Shown piece by piece: positions 48,220-58,002 of a stretch of 64,000 nt of DNA (within the stretch, counting starts at the first letter, position 1; each line of letters begins with the position of its first letter). The notes beneath the pieces are model-generated. The model did no database searches, was not told where the DNA came from, and saw only the letters and a list, made by a program, of their open reading frames with translations. The stretch is from positions 248,001 through 312,000 of the forward strand of contig JAJYUA010000001.1 in the NCBI GenBank assembly GCA_021792755.1, given 5' to 3'. A program made the position numbers and the translations under genes. This DNA comes from Pseudomonadota bacterium (lineage in GTDB: Bacteria > Pseudomonadota > Gammaproteobacteria > Steroidobacterales > Steroidobacteraceae).

Positions 48220-49767
48220 ATGACCACCGATGCACCACTCTCTTGCGATCCGGCCGAAGCCCGTGCCGGGCACATCGGCCACTGGATCGGTGGCCGCGCC
48301 CTCGCCTGCGCGGCGCGCCTGCAGGATGTCTTCAACCCCGCCACCGGCCGGGTGGTGCGCCGCGTCGCCATGGCCGATGAGCAGATCGTGAGCCAGGCCG
48401 TGGCCGCCGCCGCCGCCGCCTACCCCGCCTGGGCCGATATCCCGCCTCTCCTTCGCGCCCGCGTGCTCAACCGCTTTCTCGCCCTGCTCAACGAGCATCG
48501 GGACGGACTTGCCCGGCTGATCAGCGAGGAGCATGGCAAGGTGTTCTCCGATGCGCAGGGCGAGGTCATGCGCGGGATCGAGGTGGTGGAGTTCGCCTGC
48601 GGTATCCCGCAGCTGCTCAAGGGGGATTTCACCGAACAGGTGTCGGCCGGCATCGACAACTGGACGATGCGCCAGCCGCTCGGGGTGGTCGCCGGCATCA
48701 CGCCGTTCAACTTCCCTTGCATGGTGCCCTGTTGGATGTTTCCGCTGGCGCTCGCCGCGGGCAACACCTTCGTACTGAAGCCGAGCGAGCGCGATCCATC
48801 GGCATCGCTTTTCATGGCCGACCTGTTGCGGCGAGCCGGCCTGCCGGACGGAGTGTTCAACGTCGTGCAAGGCGACCGGGAGGCGGTGCAGGCCCTGCTT
48901 GGCCACCCCGACGTCAAGGCGGTCAGCTTCGTCGGCTCCACGCCCGTTGCGCGCCATCTGTACCAGCGAGGCGCCGAGCTCGGCAAGCGCGTGCAGGCGC
49001 TCGGCGGAGCGAAGAACCACCTGATCGTGATGCCCGATGCGGACCCCGGTCAGGCGGTCGATGGGTTGATCGGCGCCGCATACGGATCGGCCGGCGAGCG
49101 GTGCATGGCCATCAGCGTGGCGGTGCTGGTGGGCGAGGCGGCCGATCCCATCGTCTCGAAGCTTGCCGAGCGCGCGCGCGCGCTCAAGGTGGGCGATGGC
49201 ATGGAGGCGGGGGTGCAGATGGGGCCCGTGGTCACGCGGGCCGCGCTCGAGCGCATCCACCACTACATCGACACCGGCGTGCGCGAGGGCGCGAAGCTGC
49301 TGGTGGATGGCCGGGGACTGAAGGTGCCCGGACGCGAAGGAGGGTTCTTCCTCGGCGGCACGCTGTTCGATCAGGTACGCCCGGACATGACGATCTACAA
49401 AGAGGAGATCTTCGGCCCGGTGCTGTGCTGCGTGCGGGTGGCGGATCTGAAGCAGGCCATCGCGCTGGTGAACGCGCACCCGTTCGCAAACGGTGTGGTC
49501 TGCTACACCCGCGACGGCGGCGCGGCGCGCGAGTTTGCGCGCCACATCGAGGTCGGGATGGTGGGCATCAATGTGCCCATCCCGGTTCCCATGGCCTGGC
49601 ACGGCTTCGGCGGCTGGAAGAACAGCCTGTTCGGCGGCATGCACGCCTATGGCGAGGAAGGGGTGCGGTTCTATACCCGGCAGAAATCCGTCATGCAGCG
49701 CTGGCCGCGAGGCCCGAGCGGCGCCGAATTCCACATGCCGGCCGCCAAGCAGGACCCGGGCATGTGA
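48220..49767 (+). CDS. mmsA: CoA-acylating methylmalonate-semialdehyde dehydrogenase
   Basis: A 515-residue aldehyde dehydrogenase. The active-site Cys lies in [15 protein letters not shown], a context specific to Mms[29 protein letters not shown] and [22 protein letters not shown] bind NAD. It converts methylmalonate or malonate semialdehyde to propionyl- or acetyl-CoA with NAD+ and CoA in valine, inositol or beta-alanine catabolism. A beta-hydroxyacid dehydrogenase 13 kb away (62871-63755) could supply its substrate, but the genes are not linked. Confidence 0.93.
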   Translation: MTTDAPLSCDPAEARAGHIGHWIGGRALACAARLQDVFNPATGRVVRRVAMADEQIVSQAVAAAAAAYPAWADIPPLLRARVLNRFLALLNEHRDGLARLISEEHGKVFSDAQGEVMRGIEVVEFACGIPQLLKGDFTEQVSAGIDNWTMRQPLGVVAGITPFNFPCMVPCWMFPLALAAGNTFVLKPSERDPSASLFMADLLRRAGLPDGVFNVVQGDREAVQALLGHPDVKAVSFVGSTPVARHLYQRGAELGKRVQALGGAKNHLIVMPDADPGQAVDGLIGAAYGSAGERCMAISVAVLVGEAADPIVSKLAERARALKVGDGMEAGVQMGPVVTRAALERIHHYIDTGVREGAKLLVDGRGLKVPGREGGFFLGGTLFDQVRPDMTIYKEEIFGPVLCCVRVADLKQAIALVNAHPFANGVVCYTRDGGAAREFARHIEVGMVGINVPIPVPMAWHGFGGWKNSLFGGMHAYGEEGVRFYTRQKSVMQRWPRGPSGAEFHMPAAKQDPGM

Positions 49768-49785
49768 CCGGGTTCACAAGCCCGG
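49768..49785 (+). terminator. Weak stem-loop after mmsA
   Basis: CCGGG at 49768-49772 and CCCGG at 49781-49785 enclose an 8-base loop directly after the mmsA stop. No T run follows, so it may only protect the 3' end. Confidence 0.3.
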
Positions 49786-49853
49786 CTGATGGCCGATTGG
49801 GCCGATAGCTCATAGAATAGGAGCGCTCAAGGGCACGCTTCAGCCAGAATACA

Positions 49854-50972
49854 GTGGCCACTCCAGGCGGCACTTTCCGCGGCGACGCCGATTCCTTCTA
49901 TCTGCCGGACTTCTGCGCCTCGCGCGCCGCCTTTGCCGTCGTGCTGATCGCGGAGCTCATTGCGATCGTGCTGTCAATCGCCCGGCAAAGCTCCACGGTG
50001 GGTTTCTGGGGGGAGCTCGCGCGCGGCTCGCTGTTTCTGCTGTGGGTCGGCCTGGTGAGCGCGGCGCTGCTGTGCTGGCTGCGTCCCCGGCTGGCGAGAC
50101 TCGAGGTCGGCCGCGGCTCGGCGGCCGTGCTGGCGATGTTGACAGCCGTGGTCGCCGGGATTTCCGCAGGCGTGTCTCTGCTCGGCCGCAGTCAACTGGT
50201 GGCGGGCGTCGGGGCCGGTGCGTATTTCCCGAGCCAGCTGTGGCCCTTCGTGGCGCGCAACACCGCCGTCGGCTTCGTCATCATCGCGGTGGCGCTGCGC
50301 TATTTCTATGTGACTCACCAGTGGCGGCGCAACATCGAGATGCGCGCCGCCGCCCGGGTGCACGCGCTGCAGGCGCGGATCCGCCCGCATTTCCTGTTCA
50401 ACAGCATGAACACCATCGCCTCGCTGACCCGCACGGATCCGGCCCTCGCCGAGCAGGCGGTGCAGGATCTGGCCGATCTGTTCCGTGCGTCCTTGAGCGA
50501 ACGGCACCAGACGATCACGCTCGCCGAGGAGCTCGCGATCGCCCGCACCTACCAGCGCATCGAGCAGTTGCGCCTCGGGGAGCGGTTGCAGGTGCACTGG
50601 GATGTGGGCAGGCTGCCGGGGGATGCGCGCGTACCGGGCCTGATGCTGCAGCCGCTGCTGGAGAATGCGATCTATCATGGCATCGAGCCGCGGCCGCAAG
50701 GCGGGACGGTCACCGTCACGGGCGAGCGCAGCGCGGAGCTCGTCTCCGTGGTGGTGCGCAATCCGGTGAACGAGCGGCACGCCGAGCGCGAGGGCAATCG
50801 CGTGGCGCTCGCCAATATCCGCGAGCGGCTGGCGCTTCTTTATGGCGGGCGCGCGCTGGTGAAGGCCGGCCGCTTCGACGAGGAGTACATCGTGACGCTG
50901 CGATTTCCCTACATGGCGTGCACCCCGCCGGCGGAGGCGACACCGGGCTCGCCGGAAGCACGCGTGCGCTGA
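49854..50972 (+). CDS. LytS/AlgZ-type sensor histidine kinase
   Basis: A 372-residue protein starting at GTG 49854. Four or more membrane helices (AAFAVVLIAELIAIVLSIA, FLLWVGLVSAALLCWL, VLAMLTAVVAGISAG, VGFVIIAVALRYFYV) are followed by the His_kinase motif ARIRPHFLFNSMNTIASL, with the phospho-His in PHFLFN, and an ATPase domain with QPLLENAIYHGIEP. This is the 5TM-LytS/AlgZ (FimS) class. It probably phosphorylates the regulator encoded 8 bp downstream. A -10-like TAGAAT lies at 49813-49818. No substrate or signal can be named. Confidence 0.92.
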   Translation: MATPGGTFRGDADSFYLPDFCASRAAFAVVLIAELIAIVLSIARQSSTVGFWGELARGSLFLLWVGLVSAALLCWLRPRLARLEVGRGSAAVLAMLTAVVAGISAGVSLLGRSQLVAGVGAGAYFPSQLWPFVARNTAVGFVIIAVALRYFYVTHQWRRNIEMRAAARVHALQARIRPHFLFNSMNTIASLTRTDPALAEQAVQDLADLFRASLSERHQTITLAEELAIARTYQRIEQLRLGERLQVHWDVGRLPGDARVPGLMLQPLLENAIYHGIEPRPQGGTVTVTGERSAELVSVVVRNPVNERHAEREGNRVALANIRERLALLYGGRALVKAGRFDEEYIVTLRFPYMACTPPAEATPGSPEARVR

Positions 50973-50980
50973 GGGAGAGC

Positions 50981-51712
50981 ATGCTCACGGTCCTCATCGT
51001 CGATGACGAGCCGCCGGCGCGCGAGCGCTTGCGGCGCCTGCTCGCCGAGGTCGGCGGCGTCGGGGTCGCCGGCGAGGCGGCGAGCGGCCGGGAAGCGCTG
51101 CAGCAGACCGTGCGGTGCTCGCCGGATGTGGTGTTGCTCGATGTCCGAATGCCCGGCATGGACGGTATCGAGACCGCGCGCCACTTGAGCATTCTCACGG
51201 AGCCGCCGGCGGTGATTTTTACCACCGCCTACGATCAGTACGCCGTCAACGCCTTCGAGACCCGCGCCGTGGGCTACCTGCTGAAGCCCGTGCACAAGGA
51301 CAAGCTGGCCGCGGCGCTCGCGCAGGCGAACCGACTGACGCGTCCGCAGCTGCAGCGCCTCGCCGCGGCAGCCGGGGAGCCGGGCCGCACACACATCGCC
51401 GCCCGCCGCCGCGAGGAGGTGCGCCTCATTCCCACCGCGGAAATCCTCTATTTCCAGGCAGAGCAGAAATACACCACCGTGCGGCACTTGCACGGCGAGG
51501 ACCTGATCGAGGACTCGCTGCGGACGCTGGAAGAGGAGCTCGGCGGCGGCTTCGCGCGCATCCATCGCAACGCCCTGGTCAATGTGCGGCATCTGGAGCG
51601 CATCGAGCGCAATCCCGATGGCCGCTACTCGGTGAGAGTGCGCGGCTGCGCCGCGGCGCTGCCGGTCAGCAGGCGCCTGGCCGGCGAGCTGCTCGAGCGC
51701 TTCAAGATTTAG
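50981..51712 (+). CDS. LytTR-type response regulator (AlgR-like)
   Basis: A 243-residue protein with a receiver domain (LIVDDEPPARERLRRLL, phospho-Asp in VVLLDVRMPGMDG, Lys in YLLKPVHKDKL) and a LytTR DNA-binding domain (EEVRLIPTAEILYFQAEQKYTTV to FARIHRNALVNVRHLERI). GAGGGAGAG lies just before ATG 50981. AlgR-like regulators control surface polysaccharide, pili and virulence traits in relatives. Confidence 0.94.
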   Translation: MLTVLIVDDEPPARERLRRLLAEVGGVGVAGEAASGREALQQTVRCSPDVVLLDVRMPGMDGIETARHLSILTEPPAVIFTTAYDQYAVNAFETRAVGYLLKPVHKDKLAAALAQANRLTRPQLQRLAAAAGEPGRTHIAARRREEVRLIPTAEILYFQAEQKYTTVRHLHGEDLIEDSLRTLEEELGGGFARIHRNALVNVRHLERIERNPDGRYSVRVRGCAAALPVSRRLAGELLERFKI

Positions 51713-51727
51713 GGTATCCTCGCGCAG

Positions 51728-52561
51728 ATGCGCATCGCGTTCACCAAGATGCACGGGCTGGGCAATGACTTCGCGCTGTTCGAGACCTCGGCCGGTGGCG
51801 TGCCCCTTGCCGGCGCGCAATTGCGCCGCCTTGCCGACCGCCACACGGGGATCGGCTTCGATCAGGCGCTGATTCTCGAGCCGCCCAGACGGGCCGAGAC
51901 CGTGGTGTTCTACCGCATCTTCAATGCCGACGGCATCGAGGTCGAGCAGTGCGGCAACGGCGCAAGATGCATCGCGGCCCTGCTCGCCTCGCGGGGACTG
52001 GCACGCGAAGGGGCCCTCACGATGGACAGCCCCGCGGGCCTCGTGCAGGCGCGCACCGAGCCCGGCGGGTGCGTTTCGGTGGATATGGGTCCGGTGCGCT
52101 TCGATCCGGCGGCGCTGCCCTTCGAGGCGGCCGCGGAAGCCGATCGTTACCGGCTCGAGGTGGGGACAGAGACACTCGAGATCGGCGCAGTCTCGATCGG
52201 CAATCCCCACGCGGTGCTTGCCGTGCAGTCGGTCCTCGCGGCACCGGTGGCACGGCTGGGACCGCAGATCGAAGGACATGTGCGCTTCCCGAGGCGGGTG
52301 AACACCGGCTTCATGCAGGTCGTGGATCGCTCGCACATCCGCCTGCGAGTGCATGAGCGCGGCGCGGGCGAGACGCTCGCCTGCGGCACCGGAGCCTGTG
52401 CCGCGGTGGCGGTGGGACGGCGCTGGGGGCTCCTGGACCCGGCGGTGACCGTGAGCACGCGCGGCGGGGAGCTGCGGGTGAGCTGGGCGGACCGGAGCGA
52501 ATCCATCTGGTTGACAGGGCCTGCGCAGATTGTCTTCGAGGGCCACGTCGAAATCTCCTAG
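51728..52561 (+). CDS. dapF: Diaminopimelate epimerase
   Basis: A 277-residue protein with the paired catalytic cysteines: Cys75 in EQCGNGARC and the second in LACGTGACAAVAVGRR. It starts MRIAFTKMHGLGNDF, the family N-terminus. It converts LL- to meso-diaminopimelate for lysine and peptidoglycan. The order dapF, DUF484 gene, xerC is widely conserved in gammaproteobacteria. Confidence 0.97.
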   Translation: MRIAFTKMHGLGNDFALFETSAGGVPLAGAQLRRLADRHTGIGFDQALILEPPRRAETVVFYRIFNADGIEVEQCGNGARCIAALLASRGLAREGALTMDSPAGLVQARTEPGGCVSVDMGPVRFDPAALPFEAAAEADRYRLEVGTETLEIGAVSIGNPHAVLAVQSVLAAPVARLGPQIEGHVRFPRRVNTGFMQVVDRSHIRLRVHERGAGETLACGTGACAAVAVGRRWGLLDPAVTVSTRGGELRVSWADRSESIWLTGPAQIVFEGHVEIS

Positions 52562-52573
52562 TTCGGGATCATC

Positions 52574-53278
52574 ATGACAACACGCGAAGCACATGGCATG
52601 GCGCCCAACGCGATGGACGAGCAGTCCGTCGCCACCTACCTGCAGCACAATCCGGATTTCTTCGAGCGCCACCACGGGCTTCTCCTCAAGCTGCGCCTGC
52701 CGCATGCGCGCGGCGGCTCGACGATCTCGCTGGTGGAGCGGCAGATCGAGGTGATGCGCGAGAAACATGCGGGGCTCGAAGCGAAGCTCGCGGAGCTGGT
52801 GAGCGTCGCACGCGCCAATGACGCGATCGCCGACAAGCTGCACCGCTTCACCCGCCGCCTCCTCAAGGCCACGTCCCGCGGCGATGCCGTGGCACGGATC
52901 GAAGCCGGGCTGCGCGAGGACTTCGACGCCTTCCACAGCGTGCTGCTGCTGATCGGCGAGCACCCGGATCTCACCCCGCAGCGCTTCGTACGGACGCTGG
53001 CGCGCGAGGACCCGGGGCTGAAGTCCTTCGACACCCTGTTCGCCGGCGGCAGGCCGCGATGCGGCCAGGCACGCGACTCGCAGCGAGAGCTGCTGTTCGG
53101 CCCCGAGTCCGTCCAAATCGGCTCCGTGGCGCTCGTGCCGCTTGCCGACAAGGGCACGGCCATCGGCGTGCTCGCGCTCGGCAGCCCCGACCGGGACCGC
53201 TTCCATCCCGGGATGAGCACGGAGTTCCTGGCACGCATGGCCGATCTGATCACCGATCTGCTCTGCATGCGAAACTAA
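52574..53278 (+). CDS. DUF484 (GAF-like) family protein
   Basis: A 234-residue protein of the DUF484 family always seen between dapF and xerC. It has the N-terminal motif VATYLQHNPDFFERHHGLLLKL, then a coiled-coil helix (VERQIEVMREKHAGLEAKLAELV), then a GAF-like domain with GSVALVPLADKGTAIGVLALGSPDRDRFHPGM. Its function is not known. It sits 6 bp before xerC. Confidence 0.92.
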   Translation: MTTREAHGMAPNAMDEQSVATYLQHNPDFFERHHGLLLKLRLPHARGGSTISLVERQIEVMREKHAGLEAKLAELVSVARANDAIADKLHRFTRRLLKATSRGDAVARIEAGLREDFDAFHSVLLLIGEHPDLTPQRFVRTLAREDPGLKSFDTLFAGGRPRCGQARDSQRELLFGPESVQIGSVALVPLADKGTAIGVLALGSPDRDRFHPGMSTEFLARMADLITDLLCMRN

Positions 53279-53284
53279 CGGCCG

Positions 53285-54223
53285 ATGATTCCCGAGGACC
53301 TCGCATGGCTCGAGCGGTTCCGGCGCTACCTGAGCACTGAGCGGCGCAGCTCCCCGCACACGGTCTCAAGCTACCTGCGCGACCTCGGATCGCTGGTGTC
53401 GCATTGCGACCGTGCCGCAGTCAGCCGCTGGGCCGATCTCGACAGCGCGCAGGTGCGCACCTTCGCCGCCCGGCTGCACGCCGCGGGTCTCTCGCCGCGC
53501 AGCATCCAGCAGCACCTCTCGGCCGTGCGCAGCTTTTACGATTTTCTGCTGCGTGAGGCGCGGGTGGCAGGGCCGGGCGGGAGCGCGGGCATTGTCGGAC
53601 TTTGCGCCAACCCGGCGCACGCGGTGCGCGCGCCCAAGGCCGCGCGCCGCCTGCCCGAGACTCTGGATGCGGACCAGATGGGGAGGCTCTTGGCCATCGC
53701 CGAGGACTCCCCGACCGCGCTCCGCGATCGAGCGATCATGGAGCTGCTGTACTCCTCGGGACTGCGCCTGGCGGAGATCACCGGCCTCGACGTGAGCCAC
53801 CTCGATCTCGGGGACCGGACGGTGCGGGTGCTCGGCAAGGGACGCAAGGAACGGGCCGTGCCGGTCGGCCGGACCGCCGCAGGGGTTCTGAGGCGCTGGC
53901 TGGCGCAGAGGGCGCAGTGGGTCAAGCCGGATGAGCGTGCGTTGTTCGTCGGCCGCTCCGGCCGGCGGCTCGGCCGCAGGATGATCGAGAAGCGGGTGGC
54001 CTACTGGGCACGGCGCCAGGGCCTGCCGCAGCACGTCTATCCGCACCTGTTCCGTCATTCCTTCGCCTCGCATCTGCTCGAGTCGGGTGCGGAGCTGCGC
54101 GGCGTGCAGGAGCTGCTGGGCCACGCGGACATCGCCACCACCCAGATCTACACGCATCTTGATTTTCAGCATCTCGCCCGCATCTACGATGCGACACATC
54201 CCCGGGCGCGCCGCAAATCCTGA
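53285..54223 (+). CDS. xerC: Site-specific tyrosine recombinase XerC
   Basis: A 312-residue recombinase with an N-terminal SAM-like domain ([21 protein letters not shown]) and the catalytic core: Arg in [14 protein letters not shown], Lys in [26 protein letters not shown], and [17 protein letters not shown] with the nucleophilic Tyr. With XerD it resolves chromosome dimers at dif. No dif site was looked for with success in this window. Confidence 0.96.
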   Translation: MIPEDLAWLERFRRYLSTERRSSPHTVSSYLRDLGSLVSHCDRAAVSRWADLDSAQVRTFAARLHAAGLSPRSIQQHLSAVRSFYDFLLREARVAGPGGSAGIVGLCANPAHAVRAPKAARRLPETLDADQMGRLLAIAEDSPTALRDRAIMELLYSSGLRLAEITGLDVSHLDLGDRTVRVLGKGRKERAVPVGRTAAGVLRRWLAQRAQWVKPDERALFVGRSGRRLGRRMIEKRVAYWARRQGLPQHVYPHLFRHSFASHLLESGAELRGVQELLGHADIATTQIYTHLDFQHLARIYDATHPRARRKS

Positions 54224-54273
54224 GGCTCTCGCCCGCCGGACTTCCACATCGGCTTCTTGACCCAGGCCATCCC

Positions 54274-54834
54274 ATGACCGAATCCGGCTCATTCAATCCC
54301 CACGGCACCACCATCCTCGGCGTGCGCCGCAACGGCATCGTAGCGCTCGGCGGAGACGGCCAGGTGACCCTCGGGAACACGGTGATGAAGGGCAACGCCC
54401 GCAAGGTGCGCAGGCTCTACAACGACAAAGTCCTAGCCGGATTCGCCGGCGGCACGGCGGACGCCTTCACGCTGTTCGAGCGTTTCGAGGGCAAGCTGGA
54501 GAAATACGGCAACCTTACCCGCGCGGCCATCGAGCTCGCCAAGGACTGGCGCGCGGACCGCTACCTGCGCCGCCTGGAGGCGCTGCTGCTGGTCGGGGAC
54601 CCGGGCAAGCTGCTGGTGATCTCGGGCAACGGCGATGTCATCGAGCCGGAGACCGATGCCGCCGCGATCGGCTCGGGCGGACAATACGCCCTCGCCGCCT
54701 CGCGGGCGCTGCTCGATGCGACCGAGCTCGGCGCGCGCGACATCGTGCAGCGCTCGCTCGACATCGCCGCCGATATTTGCATCTATACCAACCGCAATCT
54801 CACCATCGAGGAGCTGGAGCAGGCCGCCTGCTGA
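54274..54834 (+). CDS. hslV: ATP-dependent protease peptidase subunit HslV
   Basis: A 186-residue threonine protease. An 11-residue propeptide ends before Thr12 (NPHG then [10 protein letters not shown]), which becomes the catalytic N-terminus. Lys in [12 protein letters not shown] and the glycine-rich [17 protein letters not shown] are typical. Twelve subunits form the proteolytic core that HslU caps. Confidence 0.96.
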   Translation: MTESGSFNPHGTTILGVRRNGIVALGGDGQVTLGNTVMKGNARKVRRLYNDKVLAGFAGGTADAFTLFERFEGKLEKYGNLTRAAIELAKDWRADRYLRRLEALLLVGDPGKLLVISGNGDVIEPETDAAAIGSGGQYALAASRALLDATELGARDIVQRSLDIAADICIYTNRNLTIEELEQAAC

Positions 54835-54857
54835 GGCGCACCTGCATCGCGCACACC

Positions 54858-56195
54858 ATGTCATCGCTTACTCCGCGCCAGATCGTCCAAGAGCTCGACA
54901 AGCACATCATCGGCCAGGAGGCCGCCAAGCGGGCGGTGGCCATCGCCCTGCGCAACCGCTGGCGGCGCATGCAGGTCGAGGAGTCGCTGCGCCAGGAGAT
55001 CACGCCCAAGAACATCCTCATGATCGGTCCGACCGGCGTCGGCAAGACGGAGATCGCCCGCCGCCTGGCGCGTCTGGCGAATGCGCCGTTCGTCAAGGTC
55101 GAGGCGACCAAATTCACCGAGGTGGGCTACGTGGGTCGGGATGTCGACTCCATCGTCAAGGAGCTGGCCGATGTCGCGGTCAAGATGACGCGCGAGCAGG
55201 AAATGGAGAAAGTCCGCCAGCGCGCCGCCGAGGCCGCCGAGGAGCGGGTGCTCGATGCGCTGCTGCCCAAGCCGCGCATGATGGGTTTCTCGACCGACGA
55301 GCCGGCGCAGCCGCGCGATGCGGAGACGCGGGAGAAATTCCGCCGCATGCTGCGCGCCGGCGAGCTCGACGAGCGCGAGATCGAGGTCGAGGTGCGCTCA
55401 CTGCCGGTGGGCGTGGAGATCATGGCGCCGCCGGGCATGGAGGAGATGCAGCAGCAGCTGCAGGCCATGTTCCAGAACCTCGGCGGCAACCGCACGCGCA
55501 CGCGCAAGGTCAAGGTGCGCGAGGCGGCCAAGCTGCTCCTCGAGGAGGAGGCCGGCAAGCTCATCAACGAGGATGAGCTCAAAATCAAGGCGCTCGCCAA
55601 CGCCGAGCAGAACGGCATCGTGTTCATCGACGAGATCGACAAGGTCACTCGCCGTCAGGAGACGCTCGGCGCGGATGTCTCGCGCGAGGGCGTGCAGCGC
55701 GACCTGCTGCCGCTGGTCGAGGGCTCGACGGTGGCGACCAAGTACGGTCCTGTCAAGACCGATCACGTGCTGTTCATCGCCTCGGGCGCCTTCAGCCTGT
55801 CGAAGCCCTCGGATCTGATCCCCGAGCTGCAGGGACGGCTGCCCATCCGGGTGGAGCTCGATTCGCTGAAGGTGGGCGACTTCGTGCGCATCCTGACCGA
55901 GCCCGACGCTTCGCTCACGGCGCAATACCAGGCCCTGCTGCAGACCGAGGGCGTGTCGGTGCGGTTCTCCACCGACGGCGTGCGGCGCATCGCCGAGATC
56001 GCCTACCAGGTGAATGAGCGCACGGAGAACATCGGCGCGCGGCGGCTGCACACCGTGATGGAGCGGCTGCTCGAGTTGGTTTCCTTCGATGCCTCCGAGC
56101 GGCCGGGCACCGAGATCGACCTCGACGCGAAGTATGTCGATGAGCACCTCGGCTCCCTTGCCAAGGATGAGGACCTCAGCCGCTACATCCTGTAG
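54858..56195 (+). CDS. hslU: ATP-dependent protease ATPase subunit HslU
   Basis: A 445-residue AAA+ unfoldase from ATG 54858. Walker A is [17 protein letters not shown], the pore motif is GYVGRD, Walker B is [11 protein letters not shown], and the C-terminal RYIL activates HslV. The I domain spans residues ~110-240. It unfolds substrates and feeds them to HslV. No sigma-32 promoter could be made out in the 50 bp before hslV. Confidence 0.97.
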   Translation: MSSLTPRQIVQELDKHIIGQEAAKRAVAIALRNRWRRMQVEESLRQEITPKNILMIGPTGVGKTEIARRLARLANAPFVKVEATKFTEVGYVGRDVDSIVKELADVAVKMTREQEMEKVRQRAAEAAEERVLDALLPKPRMMGFSTDEPAQPRDAETREKFRRMLRAGELDEREIEVEVRSLPVGVEIMAPPGMEEMQQQLQAMFQNLGGNRTRTRKVKVREAAKLLLEEEAGKLINEDELKIKALANAEQNGIVFIDEIDKVTRRQETLGADVSREGVQRDLLPLVEGSTVATKYGPVKTDHVLFIASGAFSLSKPSDLIPELQGRLPIRVELDSLKVGDFVRILTEPDASLTAQYQALLQTEGVSVRFSTDGVRRIAEIAYQVNERTENIGARRLHTVMERLLELVSFDASERPGTEIDLDAKYVDEHLGSLAKDEDLSRYIL

Positions 56196-56363
56196 CGGCC
56201 GCCGCCGCGTTCCTGCATGCAGCGGCGTTGGCCTGGCCGGGGTCGAATGCACCCGCGCCAGCCGCATGGGCCCCGCCGGCCTCGCAGGCGGCGCCAAGCC
56301 TATGGCGCCACGACCTCATGATGTCGTCACGGCCGGCGATCGGCGTTGACCATGAGCTACCGG

Positions 56364-56412
56364 CACCGACTCCGCTCGACCGGGAACGTCGCGATACTTG
56401 CGTGCCGCGTTA
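56364..56412 (-). repeat. 3'-end repeat element, copy 2 (after dsbA)
   Basis: On the minus strand this begins with the TAA stop of the downstream dsbA gene and matches the element at the argH stop in 42 of 49 positions, same orientation relative to the gene. It lies in the 214-bp gap between the convergent hslU and dsbA genes; nothing else was recognised in that gap. Confidence 0.7.
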
Positions 56413-57150
56413 CGGGTGGTCGTGGACCCACTTGGCGAGGAAGTCGATCAGCTCGATCATCCGATTATCGCCGCTGGCGCGCGGCGCCCTGCCTTGGCGG
56501 AAGCGGAAAAACGACGGTCCGGTCCGGTAGCGTCCATCGACGATGATCGTGGGGGTGCCGGTGATCTCGTACATCTGTCCGAGCTGGCGTGCCCGGCCAA
56601 GCTCGACGTGGACGTCGAAGGAGTTGTAAGCGTTGGCGAAAGCGGCGGCGCTGACGCCGTGCTGCACGGCGAAGGCTTCCTGCAGCGCGAACGTCCGCGC
56701 CGGGGTGCTGCCGACCATGACCGCCTCGGTGCCGGCCTGCTTCTCCATCTGGTGCAGGGTGTTGAACGCCGTCTCGACCAGGTCATCCCGGCCCAGCGCC
56801 TCCAGCGTGTAAAAGAGCCGGGCGTCCGCCACCTGCAACGGTGCCCACATCACCGGCACGCGCACGAACTGAATGTAGGACGGCTTGGTCTTGCGCCAGG
56901 CGAGCATGTGGGGCTCGAGGGCATGGCAGAACGGGCAGGCGAGATAGAAGAATTCCATGACCTGCACCTTGCCCGGGGGCGCATTGGTCGGCAGGGCGGG
57001 CGAGATCACCTTGTAGTTGACACCCGCTTTCCAACGGCTGCTCACGGGCAGCGGCACATTGGCTGCATGCGCGCCGCAGACCGAAGCGAGCAGCAGCGCG
57101 GCCGCAACAGCCAGGACGCGGTTCACTTTCGAGACGGGCTTTGCCCTCAT
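56410..57150 (-). CDS. dsbA: Thiol:disulfide interchange protein DsbA, copy 1
   Basis: A 246-residue periplasmic protein with a Sec signal (VLAVAAALLLASVCGAHAA, residues ~12-30). The thioredoxin-fold active site is Cys72-Pro-Phe-Cys75 in FYLACPFCHALEP, with the cis-Pro loop in TGTPTIIVDGRY. Canonical DsbA has CPHC, so Phe replaces His, which should lower the oxidising power. It overlaps the upstream paralogue by ATGA. Long collinear similarity with that neighbour (TNAPPGKVQVME, VRVPVMW, DDLVETAFNT) shows tandem duplication. It oxidises cysteines of exported proteins. Confidence 0.93.
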   Translation of the reverse strand: MRAKPVSKVNRVLAVAAALLLASVCGAHAANVPLPVSSRWKAGVNYKVISPALPTNAPPGKVQVMEFFYLACPFCHALEPHMLAWRKTKPSYIQFVRVPVMWAPLQVADARLFYTLEALGRDDLVETAFNTLHQMEKQAGTEAVMVGSTPARTFALQEAFAVQHGVSAAAFANAYNSFDVHVELGRARQLGQMYEITGTPTIIVDGRYRTGPSFFRFRQGRAPRASGDNRMIELIDFLAKWVHDHP

Positions 57151-57977
57151 GGCGCACTCCGGTGGTCGTGGACCCATTTTGCCAGGAAGTCGATCAGCGC
57201 GATCATCTGTTTCTCGCCGCCGGCCTTGGTCGGGTCGGTGCGATATCGGCCGTCGACGATGATCGTCGGCACCGACTGGATCTCGTAAAGCTGCGTGATC
57301 TGCTCGGCCCGCTGCAGCTCGGCATGGACGTCGAAGGAGTTGTAAGCATTCTCGAAGGCGGCGGCGCCCACCCCGTTGCGAACCGCGAACGCCTCCTGCA
57401 TGCTCAGCGTGCTCGCCTGGCTGCTGCCGATCATGATCGACTCCGTGCCGGTCCGCGTCTCGAGGCCGTGGATGGTGTTGAAGGCGGTTTCGACCAGATC
57501 GTCGCGATCGAGCGCCTTGAGCGTGTAGAACAGCCTCGCGTGGGCCTGCTGAACCGGGCCCCACATCACCGGCACACGCACGAACTGGACATAGTTGGGC
57601 TTGGACTTGCGCCAGGCCCGCATGTAGGGCTCGAGCGCATAGCAGTGCGGGCAGGCGAGCCAGAACACCTCCATGACCTGCACCTTGCCGGGCGGAGCAT
57701 TGGTCGGCTGGGCCGGCGCGATCACGTCGTAATCGACGCCCGGCCTCCACCGGCTGCTCGTGGGCAATGCGAGTGGTCCTTGCGCGGCATCGCCGCCCGT
57801 CGTGCCGCCCCTTTCCGCGGCGCTTCGAGGGGAGGCGCCGGGCTGCGTGGCCGCGCCGAAGGACGCCTGCCCGGGCGGCGAGGCAGGTGTCGCGGTCTGA
57901 GAGCTCTGCCCCGGATGGGAGCTGCAGGCGCACAAGGCGAGAGCGAGCGCGGCGGACAGGACGAGCGTACGGATCAT
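57147..57977 (-). CDS. Thiol:disulfide interchange lipoprotein, DsbA family, copy 2
   Basis: A 276-residue DsbA paralogue. Its N-terminus is a lipoprotein signal with lipobox Leu-Cys-Ala-Cys18, followed by a ~50-residue Ser/Pro/Gly-rich linker (GQSSQTATPASPPGQA and so on), so it is probably membrane-anchored. The active site is Cys109-Pro-His-Cys112 (WLACPHCYALEP), the strongly oxidising DsbA motif, with cis-Pro in SVPTIIVDGRY. It lies between the cytochrome-like gene and dsbA copy 1. The order cytochrome c then DsbA is common in pseudomonads and xanthomonads. Confidence 0.92.
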   Translation of the reverse strand: MIRTLVLSAALALALCACSSHPGQSSQTATPASPPGQASFGAATQPGASPRSAAERGGTTGGDAAQGPLALPTSSRWRPGVDYDVIAPAQPTNAPPGKVQVMEVFWLACPHCYALEPYMRAWRKSKPNYVQFVRVPVMWGPVQQAHARLFYTLKALDRDDLVETAFNTIHGLETRTGTESIMIGSSQASTLSMQEAFAVRNGVGAAAFENAYNSFDVHAELQRAEQITQLYEIQSVPTIIVDGRYRTDPTKAGGEKQMIALIDFLAKWVHDHRSAP

Positions 57978-58002
57978 GAGCGGCGGGTCTCCTGGGGCTT
58001 GC

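Noticed and set aside
54224-54273. Sigma-32 promoter before hslV
   Set aside because: TTGACC is present, but there is too little room before the start codon for the heat-shock -10 element.
57151-57933. Extended N-terminus of dsbA copy 1, suggesting a DsbA-DsbA fusion
   Set aside because: The extension is a shifted-frame shadow of dsbA copy 2; a proper signal peptide starts at ATG 57150.
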